From positions 35,151,997 through 35,215,996 of the forward strand of contig CM037871.1 of NCBI GenBank assembly GCA_021292105.1: a stretch of 64,000 bases of DNA. The letters run 5' to 3'. Under the pieces are notes generated by a model. That model had not been told where the DNA came from. It did no database searches and saw only the letters and a list, made by a program, of their open reading frames with translations. The position numbers and the translations under genes were made by a program. This stretch comes from Anadara kagoshimensis. Its lineage: Eukaryota; Mollusca; Bivalvia; Arcoida; Arcidae. This document shows positions 33,816 to 45,800 of this stretch, piece by piece; within the stretch, counting starts at the first letter, position 1, and the number at the start of each line of letters is the position of its first letter.

Positions 33816-36800
33816 GTATTGTACATAAGAGAAAAATTAACATATGTTTTCCATACAATTTTATACATGTAAAAAACACATGTAAAACATGTATTGGCGG
33901 TTTAGAGCCCACATGGAGAACATTTTTAAATAAACCTATGTATATATGGAATTATGAAAACATATGGAGATTTTCTGTTAAATTATGTATTCCATAAATG
34001 AATTGGGGAAGACTTGGTGATTGTGTGTTTTAAAGTATTTGATTATACATTGCAGCATCTATTGCCTAGATTTTAAAATTTCTGGCTTTGTGGTGTGAGA
34101 AAGTCCAAACATTATGGTTATCTCCACCATCCAAGAACCTTCCACCTTATTATCATAAGGTTAACCCCCAGTATACTTGATGATACACATTCATTTTGCA
34201 GCTGTAGCTCAGCTTGCAGAGTGTTTACTCCTTAAGTGGGATGTCGTGGGTTGGAACCCCAACCGGGTCTGACCCAAGACTTGAAAGTGGGAAGTGACTG
34301 TTCTTTCACCAAGCACTTGGCATTACAAAATGAAAGTCACAGTTCTTTCAGATGGGAACTTAAAACAAACAAGGTCCCATGCCACGCTAGACTTGGCACA
34401 ATAAAGAACCCTACTGTATAATGCCATCAGTGCAATGCACAGACAAAACTTCTGCACCTCCCCTGTAGCTGGCAATGTCCCAATATAAGTGAAATATTCT
34501 TGACTGGAATGTTAAACACCATTACTCAACTCATTTGAAGCTGGGTTGACTGGAGCAATGTGACATTAAAAGTCTAGATCTTGAAAGGAAATACAACACA
34601 GCTGAGCTGCGGTCATACCAACAGCAACTGAACCATGAATCACAACCTTATCCACTCTGCCACATGACTTGTGTATATACATATCTCAATTTAATACACT
34701 TTTTTTAGGGTTCTTATCGGGGCATTTTTGGTGTCGGTATTGGGTCCTATTCACAATTAAAATTTTTATAGTCTTTTAACAAACTCTGGCTGATTTTCAT
34801 ACATGCATGTAATTTGAATTTTAAATTCAATTTGAAATAAAAACTAAAAATAAATTCTTGTCAAAAAAAACTTTTTGTAGCAATAATGGTATTTTTCATT
34901 CTCACACTTTTGGCTGTTACATTGCTTCAACAACCCTTCCCGGCTACTCCCCTCACCACCCAAAAAGTACACAATTGCTATTGTCATGACTCATGGTGAT
35001 ACACTAAAATTAAATATTGTATCTTTTTAATATATAATATCAAATCTATATGTTTCAGTTATATTTTATACAGAATTGTAAAACAGTTAAATAATATTAT
35101 ATCTGCATTAAACATGTACATAATGTAGCTCTTGTCTTTACCCAAATTTGTTTTAATTAAATCAGATTGTGAGATATGTGGTATCTATATGTTTCATTGA
35201 AATAATTTGATACAATTTTTTAAAGCAGGTTATGTCCATCTTGCCTTAAAAGCCACCTCTATATAAGGGCCACCTGCTCATAAAGGCCAGTAGAATTGTA
35301 TCCCAATTCTTTCTTCATATTATTTACACCTGTATATAAAGGTCACTTGTCCTTAAAGGCCACTTTTACTGGTTCCCTTGGGTGACCTTTATAGATAGGG
35401 TTGACTGTATTGTAGCTACTTGTCTTTACTCCAATTATTTTTACTTTTATAAGATTGTGAGATGATATGTGGTACTTCAGAAGAAAATCCAGTTGTAGTT
35501 AAAGAACATGATGGTGGTGGTCTTCATCCAAAGTCTGATGACAATGATAATAAGGTTAGTGTTACTATATACTCTAAAAAAGTAATCCACATCTGCACAT
35601 GTTTCATTATCCAATAATGCAATATACATTTATTGCCTTTTTATGAGGGAGATATGAACATTTGTTCACCCCAAACAAGTCATATTTCCCGAGGACGAAA
35701 AGATATATATTATACCGAAAGATAACCATGGTAATAAGAAAAACAGAAAGAAAAAATATTTCAAAAAAGACAGTCTGAAAACATCAGTCCATCTCGGAGT
35801 CATTGTTTTTTCTCCTATCGGAACTCATCGGAGGCAAACGCTAGAACGTCGTGACCGATTCTCCATTGATGACGTCATATCATTGTGACGTCATGGTGTG
35901 CTCCGAAGAGGTGGGATATGATGTTTTCAGAGGGATACACGATGTTTTCTCCACCCTGATCACATGATACAACGATCCAATCAAATTACAGATAGTATCG
36001 TATTTTTCTAATGAGGTATAATAATGAGCAGTATTCATATATCAGGTCTAGAATAAAGCACTGAGACATGTGTCCTGAACAAGTTAAAACCATCCTGGGG
36101 CAGTGACAAGTGGAATTTTATTCAAAATCAACCCAGTGCCAATTACATTGCTTCTTTATTCTACCCCCCGCTTAAAAAGTGGGGGGTATATAGTGATAGG
36201 GGTGTCGGTCTGTGTGTCCCTCCATCCTTTCGTTACACCTTAGGGTATCTATCTCTTATCCGCAACTCCTCCTAAACCCTTCAATGGATTTTCATGAAAC
36301 TTTCACACAATCTTTATGATATAATGTAGATGTGCACCTCCTGTTTAAAAATTTGATCCGATGGATTTTTGTTATGGGGGGAGGGGGGTATTTTTCTAGT
36401 TATAAATTATAATTAAATTTTCTTCATTATATAATGCTAAAATTAAAAATTAGATGACTTAAAGTAGCATATTTATATTGCTTAGTGTCAACTACATTTA
36501 CTTGGTTTGGAGTACACAACATCTGATTAATTGGCACCGGAGTCATTATAAGTGTGGCTCAGGGTACATTAATCTTCGACAGGGTACATTGGGCTGTGTA
36601 ACTTGCCAAAGTCCTGTTTAACGTTTTTGTCACCCTTCAAAACGTTACCAGTTAGATCTTTTTAACTTCCATTTCGTATTTTGTGTGACTTGCGTACATT
36701 GTCCCCATGTTTGTTTACCGTAACTAGACGTCAGAGATGTACAAGTTACTTCCCTTTTACCGCTAAATGTTGCGTGCGTTCATGTACCCCGGCAGATTTT

Positions 36801-39800
36801 GGACCATAGTGCTATGTACCCCGGCAAGTTAACCAATTGCTATGCGAGAAATTTTTTTGAAGGGTGACAATATTTATGTTATTGTAATCATTAAAGCCTA
36901 AATATCAAACTTTTGTTTTAAGTTTAATCATTTTGAGTTAGAGTACTAGTATTTAGTAAAGCATTATAAATTGTGATTATTTTTATTTTGAATATTTATC
37001 TACAGCCTGAAGAATCTAAGTCTATTGCCGACACACTAAGAGAGACGGCTGAAGAGGCTGTAGCACAATCAGGATATGTTTACGATGAAAACTCCGGCTT
37101 GTATTACGACTATAACACAGGATATTATTATAATGCTGTGAGTATATGTAGGCAAACAACTTTGACCTGTCCACTTGACCTTTTACTTAAATATTTATCA
37201 CGGACCAAGTTCATCTGTGTATAGGGAACACAGGTGTTTATTTTGTATACATCATGAGATATACTCACCTCATAGAGTAAACCTGTATTAACAGTGAATC
37301 CTACTACTTACTATTTATTGGGTGGACCTTCCCATATAAATATTCCTAATGAAAGGTCAAACGGACAGGTCAATATTGTTTACCTATACATGTATATCAT
37401 ACAGGCTCCAGTTGTTTGAAGCTTGATTAGTTTATTAAGATCAATTTAAAACATTACTTAAAATCAACATATCAATATTGAATCAGTACACAGCCAAATT
37501 GTGTTCACATGAGTTTCATGAGAAATTAATATGAAGTTCGCATGAAAAATTTAAAGTGAAATTAACGTGAATCGAGTTTATACGTTAAACTCATGTGAAA
37601 AATATCACTTCAAATTCATGTTAATTTCATGTGAATTTAACGTGAAATGTTGGCTGTGTAGGCATTTTTGGTTAAAGAACTTTGATGGACTAAATCATGT
37701 ACATTGTAAAAGTTTAAAAATTTCCAGTTAAAGATAAAGTTGTGCAGGTTAGGTACAGGGTAGTGGAATAACTGTTGTTTCTTTGTTTCAGGAGAAAGGG
37801 TTATATTATGATCCACGGACAGGGACTTATTTCTATTATGATCAACAAACGGGAGAGTATCAGTTTCATTCTCAAGTTGACCTTAGTTATTACACAGGTG
37901 ATCACCATGGTAACACAGATGACTCTCAGCAAACCACATCAAGGCCCCAGACAAATAACACACCTGATTTAAGGAAGAAACTGTCACAGAAGAAGAAAGA
38001 AAAAATTAAAGGACAAAAAAGTCAGCAGCAAAAAGAACAGGTTTGTTTTGTGTCTCTGAAACTATAACAGGCATTTGCGAAATTTGGTGGCTGATTTCAT
38101 AAATTTCATGATCTCCTGTTTGTATGAACACTGTAGTAGATCGGTAGAGTGTAAGTGGGAGGTCGTGGGTTCAAACCCAGACTGAATCTGACCCATGACT
38201 TAAAATAAACAAGGTCCTGTGTCACGGTAAGCACGGTACAATAATGAACCCTGCTGTATAATACCATCAGCACAACTCACAGGCAAAATTTCTGCACCTT
38301 TGCCTATAGCTGGCAATGTCTCCATATAAGTGAAATATTCTTGACTGGGACATTAAACACCATTGCTCAACTCCTGTTTGAATACATGAACAAAACACTT
38401 TATCATTTATATATTTTGTTATATCCATGAATAACAATGTTGATTCCACAGGGTTCCCACAGTCTTGAAAAGTGCTTGAAAAATGAGCCTTGACTGGAAA
38501 AGTCCTTGAAAATGAGTAAAAACAAGCAGAGTCTTTGAAAAGTCCTGGAATTCTGTCAGTCTGCCTTGAGAAGTCCTGGACTTTTGAACTAATCAACCTG
38601 AAACTTGCGGTAAAAACGCAGCTGCAACGTTTATGATAAATAACAAAAACGTTGAGTTATCCCTCTTGTCTCTGTCAATATCATTTGTGAGTCTATGACT
38701 TGTAACGGAAGAATTTTGGGTGGTGTTCCACTGAAGGAAACTACAGTGAAAAAGACGCACAATTTGATTTCAGTGGTCAAAAATACTGATTTCAGAGTCC
38801 TTAAAAATGGTCATAGAGTCCTTGAAAAACTCCTTGAATTTTGTCAGGCATTGGCTGTATGAAACCTGTAATCCAAAAAATATGATTTGCCAAGCTGTTC
38901 ATCTATTACATTTATTATGTCCCCGTAACAAACTGGTTTACAGGGGATGTAAAAGTGTTTACTCCATTTTTTGCAAACAATTTTTCTTCCCACTTTTCTT
39001 GAAATCTGTTTAAAAGATGTTATGAAACTTCACAGGAACAGTCTTTGGTGGAGGAGATGTGTCACTGGTATTCGTAGTAGTTGATCATAACATGGTTGGA
39101 AAAAACTGGGATTTCCAAGTTGGGATTTTAGGCGACAATTTTTAAAATGGCATCCCATTCATTTTATGACTTGTTACTATTGATTTCACATAATTATCTA
39201 CAGTCATTCTTGTCTATAAAGGCTACCTAAGGGAACAGTAAAAGTGGGCTTCATGGGCAGGGGACCTTTATATACAGGTTCAAATAATATGAATAAAGAA
39301 CAATGGGGATACTATTCTACTGGCCTTTATAAGTAGGTGGTCCTTATATAGAGGTGACCTTTAAGACAGGTTGGACTGTATATATAACACTCTTTAAAAC
39401 CATTTATTTATTTATTGCAATCCACAATGGCCTTTAGGCTAAAAGGTGAATGTTATTTTCCACAGTGAGTATTGATATGTAACTTACAACTGTGACAAGA
39501 AACATGTTTTGATTTTTCACCAGGTGAACCATGATATTGATGAAGTCACTGCGGGTATTGATAAACTTAATTTCACCACTAAAGGAGCAAGAAAGAGAGG
39601 TTTAGGTAAATATCATTGTAGTGTTTATATTTTTGTTTTATTTAGGGGAAACGGAAACATCAACAAGAAAAGAAAGAAGAGAAACATGCCAAAAAGAGGA
39701 AAAGGAGAAGGAAATCAAGGTTGGAAAAATGGCAAGAAATCTGTCAATCTAAAGTGAAAGAAATTGATAAAGATAGCAGCGTGGGAAATCAAATAGAGCT

Positions 39801-42800
39801 TAGTTCTTCCAGTAATGAGTCACAGGCTGTAGGGAAGTCAACTCCAGGATCAAGTAAGATAGCTGTAAAGAGGATGTCAGTATGGACGATGTTTACAGGA
39901 CATGCCATATCTTTGAACTGTCATCGGAGAATGCAGATGCCCCAGGTAGCCTCGGATGTAAATGTGTCAAATAATTCAAACCAGGATTTGTGTAATTCTG
40001 CAGGTCAAGGTCAAAGTAGTGACATTAGTAAACAAAGCAGATAGTTCAAGGACACAGAAAGTAAAGTTAATGAACGGGGATGAAATGGAACAGGGAGAAT
40101 TAAGTAGTGACTATACAAGTGACAGTGAGGGAGAATCTAGTAGTCTCTGTACGGGAGAATCAGAGTTAGAGTCTGGTGAGCTCACTGATAGTGACAGCGG
40201 AATCGGTAATAGAAGTATCAGATGATAGTGATGATAATGATAATATCATTACCCAGGAAGAAGGTACAGTAAAACCTCAGTATAATGCCCCCTCGATAAC
40301 TTTGCACCTCGCTTATTACCACATTATTTGAAGTCAGAAAATTTTTGTTCTTTTTACTTTTATGCTTTTCTTTACAAGTTTCCTTCGATTAATTGCCAAA
40401 AATTTTATAATACCAAATTTGGACTTAGTAAACAGTGGTGAAGAATCAAGGTACCATATTTATAAAGTGTTCATCTTTTTTTCTATTAAAAGGGAGGTGC
40501 AGTATACTTTGAATGTACACGTATTTGTCTATAGTGGAGTGGAGTAAAGGTGTTTTATGCCCCAGTGAAGATTCTTTCAATTATATCAAAGTGGTCATCT
40601 CAGAAAAACTCCGAGTACACAAAGAAAGCCACCATCAAGTGATATACTTTCTCACACTAGGATCTGTCTTAAGTGGGATTTGAACTCGGGCAGTGAAAGG
40701 CACTGTGATGCATAAGCATGCTCTTTATACCTCTCACCCACCTACATGTAGTTCTCCTTCATAAAAAAAAACATTTCTTTTAGTTTACAAATGTATTTGC
40801 AGGGTTCCCATTCACACCAAAATTGACGTGAATCACGCTAATTGTTGTTTATGCATGCCAAAAAAAATTATTATAATGCATGCATTCACGCTACATGGAG
40901 AAATTAAATTCAAATTCTCAACAATGAAACTGTTAGTAAAATCTTGGTCTGGGCGTGTGAAAATTTTGCTAACTAGCCCTGGTCTAGTCTTAAAAACATT
41001 GTGTTGAAACCCTGGTCCCAGAAGTAAAAGCAGCAGTGTACCCCATTATTTCATGACTTTACCCCAGTTTTTAAAAATCATGGGGTACAAAACTTCATTT
41101 CTTGAAAGGTGGTGGGAAACCCTGATTTGAACCACAGCACTTGGTACTATTCTATTAGTACATGTATATCCATTGATCAACTGTTCTTCATAAGAGAAGT
41201 TACATTACAAAATTTATTTTGAATCCAGGAAGGGTGGCCACCTTTGTGTGATAGCTATGGAAATACTATGGTCAAGAAAACAAAATAGAAATGAAAGTAC
41301 AAATGTACATTTTTATCCCATTTCTGTTTATCTCAGCTTCTGATAAGAAAGTGTCAATGTAATGATATCAAATATAGCAATAAGTTAGAGGTCAAGTTGA
41401 AAATGAGTATATTAAATGCGATTTATGCATAATGATGGTTCATATCAGTTATCAAATCCTTTTTTCTTGCATTCCATATAGAAAAATAAGGTTGAGTTTT
41501 CCATCTGGTACCACAAATAATGATGGATTCTATTGTTATCATGATCACACAATATGTTTCAGTAACCATTGGGTGATAATACTCATATTATATGTAACAC
41601 GTAAATTTCGTTTTTTCGTTACAGACCTAACAATAAGTTATCCCCCTTGTATAAGGGTGATAGTCACTGATTCCGACTGTTTAGATATTGGTAATTTATA
41701 CATCATCACTGTGACGGGCACAGCTATAGGCAGGGAAGCAGGTCAAGGTATCCTGATACCCGACATTAATATCAGTAAGGTAGGGAAAAAAAGAGTGATA
41801 TTAAAATAGCCTACAAAAGTCATTAAGAATAACTTTACTATGGGGTGCCGTTTTACTATTTATTCACTATTTATTGATATCCATAAATCATTTATGGATA
41901 TCAATAATTCGATTATTGATATCCATTAATATTTAATGATATCAATAAATATTTATTGATATCAATAATTTAATTTATTGATATCTATAATTCGATTTTG
42001 GATATCAATAAATCAAATTAGTGATATCTATAATTCGATTTATGGATATCAATAATTCATTTGCATTTATGGATATCACTAATTCAATTTATTGATATCA
42101 CGAATTCATTATTGATATCAATAAATCGAATTATGGATATCACTTATTCGATTTATTGATATCCAAAAATAAGGACGAATTGGTGATATCATTAAATCGA
42201 TTTATGGATATCAATAAATCGGAAAACTTAAATAATTTCTCCCTCTCCGCAGCGCCATAATGGGGAGAATTCGTTATTTTCAAGAATATTGCAAATATTT
42301 TTGATATCCATAAATCGATTTATTGATATCACTAATTCGTCCTTATTTTTAGATATCCATAAATCGAATTTGTGATATCAATAATTCGATTTATGGATAT
42401 CAATAAATGAATTATTGATATCCATAAATCAAATTATTGATATCAAAAAATAAGGACGAATTAGTAATATCAATAAATTGATTTATGGATATCAAAAAAT
42501 CGAATTATGGATATCCAAAAATCGAATTTTGATATCACTAAATAGTGAATAAATAGTAAAACGGCGCCCCATACTTACTCACTTGGTGCACTTGACTTGT
42601 AAATATTTCTTTAACACCAATCAGACATCAACATCTCCCATATCTCTCTGTATATGTTTCTTTGACATCAATCAGACATCAACATCTCCCATATCTCTCT
42701 GTAAGTGTTTCTTTGACATCAATCAGACATCAACATCTCCAATATCTCTCTGTAAGTGTTTCTTTGACATCAATCGGACATCAGCATCTCCCATATCTCT

Positions 42801-45800
42801 CTGTCAGGAATTGTGCATTGAATGTCGGACAAGTTTGGTTAAATATTAATCTTTAATGTTTTCAATTAATACAGGGATTTATCAAAGGCCTATTTAGGGC
42901 CGAAGTTAGGCCCCATTCCCAATGGAAAAACATTGATTTTTCCCAAAATGGGCTGAAAAAATTCCCAATTAGAAAATCGTACCAGATACATAGCTGAAGT
43001 CTGGCCATAAATGTGGATGCTGTTCACAATCTTCAATCAACTCAATACACTAAAAGCATCAGATTTAATCATTAATGGCATCAAAAGTATGTCAAAGTTT
43101 TCCTAAAATGAGCAAAAAGTTGATAGTTTTTCCCAGTTTTTAGTTTAGGGCCTTTTCCCAAAAGACCCTGATAAATCCCTGTAATATGTGTAAAAGGTTC
43201 ATTCCCGATTCTCCCACTTTTAATTACCTATGGAATTATAATCCCTTATATATACAATTAGAACAATAGGATTAAGATTATAGTCTGTTTTAAAGAAGAC
43301 TAATACCCGGTCATTTTTATCAGAAATTGATTAATTTAAACATAATTTTAATGTTTATATTTATCAAGTTTCTTTAAAACAAATATAACATATAATAATG
43401 ATAATTTTAAGCAACAAAACATAATATCACAATTTATTAAATATGCCAGATCAAAATAAATGTCAATAAAGTTAAGATGAAGCACTATAAATTCAAAAAA
43501 CTTTATGACATTGTGTATAGTGAAAGGAAGACTCCAGGGAAATATTCTTCACAGCATTTCGGGATCCTATTTAAAAATCCAAGAAAATGGCATCTATCTT
43601 CACTTTTCCCTGGTAACGGTCCAAATACCAAAAGCTACAATAAGACCATTGACCATTGCATGTACAGTTCAACCTGCCTTAAAGGCCACCTTTATATAAG
43701 GGTCACCTGCTTATAAAAACCAGTAGAATTGTATCTCAATTGTTCTTTATTCATATTATTAGAACCTGTATATAAGGGCCAACTGCCCATAAAGGCCACT
43801 TTTACTGGGTTCCTTGGGTGACCTTTATAGACAGGTTTGTATAGTACAAAGGTTGGTGGAAAATTTTCGGGCAAGTATAGACTGTACCATCACAAAATAT
43901 CACAGACACACTTGCAAGATGCTGTAAATTTTCAAATGCACTAAAAATCAAAACACGAGAAATGTAACAATCAAAATCTTTCCCCGGTAGATGTTAAACA
44001 CCAGTCGCATTGTAAATGTCTATTATAGCTTGTGTATTACAATTAAAATTATAAATAGAAGTAATAAGGACTATAAAAACTTTGAAGAATGATTTTTATC
44101 CGATCCTGCTCCTTAACTTTTGTATCAAAAGAGGTATCGAAGTGATATTTACAAGATACATATAGTATGGAAAGATGATGTGTCGCATACCAAACTGATA
44201 ACATCAAGGTCAAGACCAAGACCAAGATTATCTGCTCATGAAAGGCAGAGGAAACCGGAGTAAACCACTGACCCTTGGGAGAGTAAATCACATTCAATCA
44301 ATCTATCATAAATAAAGCGGGGACAATATGTGTTACATTGACACTTTTCTCTTGTTTATATTTTTTATAAATTTTTTTTACATTTAACTTTTTAAAATTA
44401 CGGCTGATCAGTGTTATTTGGCTGGCTCCAATTATTATCATAATTCAAAACTAGTGCTATGATAATATAATAATAATAACAGGTATTTTTAAAATTTTAT
44501 TTTATTTTTTATTATTTTTAATATTTTTTACATTTAAAGAACAAATGATTTTAACAGTGTAAAATCCAGGTGAATGAAACGAAGGATAAGGAAATAGACT
44601 ATAATTACTAAAATAACATTTAAGACCAATGTTTATATTTACCAGTAATTAAAAGTGGGAGAATCGGGAAGACCCCGTTAAAATCTAATAAAAAATCTGA
44701 TAAAATCATCATTAATCTGGTATTTCCATGCATATTGTTCTTGGCCTTTGACCTCGGGCCAATATGACACACCATGACCAAATAACTAGGTCAATATGGA
44801 AATACATGATTTATTTTTTTTACATGTATTTTAATTATAGATACAATATGTAGTGTCTCGTAGGCCACATGTGGCCGGATATAAAAATTTTATAAGGTTT
44901 TTAGCTCACCTGACCGAAGGTCATGTGAGCTTATGGCATAGCGCAGCGTGTGTATGTGCGTGCGTGTGTGCGTGCGTGTGTGCGTGCGTGCGTGCGTGCG
45001 TGTGTGCGTCGTTAACACCTATTTTCGATTTCTCCTCTGAAACTACTGGACAGTTTCTAATGAAACTTTGTCAGAAGTATATATGGGCCGGTGCAATTCA
45101 GATTTGTTCTTGGCGTTGCTATGGCTACCATAACTAGGTCAAGGTGACCTAGGGGTGCAAAAATCTTAAAAAATCTTCTTCTCCGAAAGTACTGATTGGA
45201 GAAAAAATCTGATGTGATATTTGGCTTCTCTAGGGTCTTAAGCCTATAGTTTGTTCATTTTGTGAAATTCGGATAAAAAATAGGTTACGCGTTTTTGCGT
45301 TTAATTTAAAAAAAATCGTAAAAAAGCTTTAAATTGTTATAACTTGACTATTTGACCAGATAATGACATGGGGTTTTCAGTTTTGACATCTTCTTGTTAG
45401 TATCTTCAAAATGAGGTCAAGGTCGATTGTGAAGGTCGTGACCTAATTTTTTTTACCTCTGATTATAATTATTATCTCGAAAACTATCAACTTTTTGTTT
45501 AGGCATGTATATTAGAATGTTGTAGGTATGGATACAACGATCATTTTGATGTATAGAAAAAGGTCATGGGTTCAAAGGTCAAGGTCACAGATGCGAAACA
45601 ATACCGAAATGGTTAATTATCTCGAAAACTATAAACATTTTGTATAGGCGTATATATTAGAATGTTGTAGGTATCGATACAACGATCATTTTGATGTATA
45701 GAAAAAGGTCATGGGTTCAAAGGTCAAGGTCACAGATGCGAAACAATACCGAAATGGTTAATTATCTCGAAAACTATAAACATTTTGTATAGGCATGTAT

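Larger units (their letters stand above)
33816..35453 (+). other. AGGF1 intron with SINE, MITE and a partial exon copy
   Basis: It contains the SINE at 34199-34533, a partial duplicate of the next intron-exon edge at about 35126-35190, and a pogo-like MITE at 35229-35409 only 45 bases before the acceptor. Confidence 0.7.
35555..37005 (+). other. AGGF1 intron with two repeat structures
   Basis: It holds a poly-C/poly-G flanked dispersed repeat at 36162-36400 and an inverted repeat pair at 36625-36871. No exon is seen. Confidence 0.5.
38041..39523 (+). other. AGGF1 intron with SINE, hAT-like MITE and pogo-like MITE
   Basis: Elements at 38131-38373, 38452-38872 and 39199-39380. No exon is recognised. 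Confidence 0.6.
40458..41624 (+). other. Rest of the AGGF1 intron: SINE and hAT-like element
   Basis: It contains a minus-strand SINE piece (40527-40745) and a hAT-like MITE (40800-41124). Confidence 0.5.
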
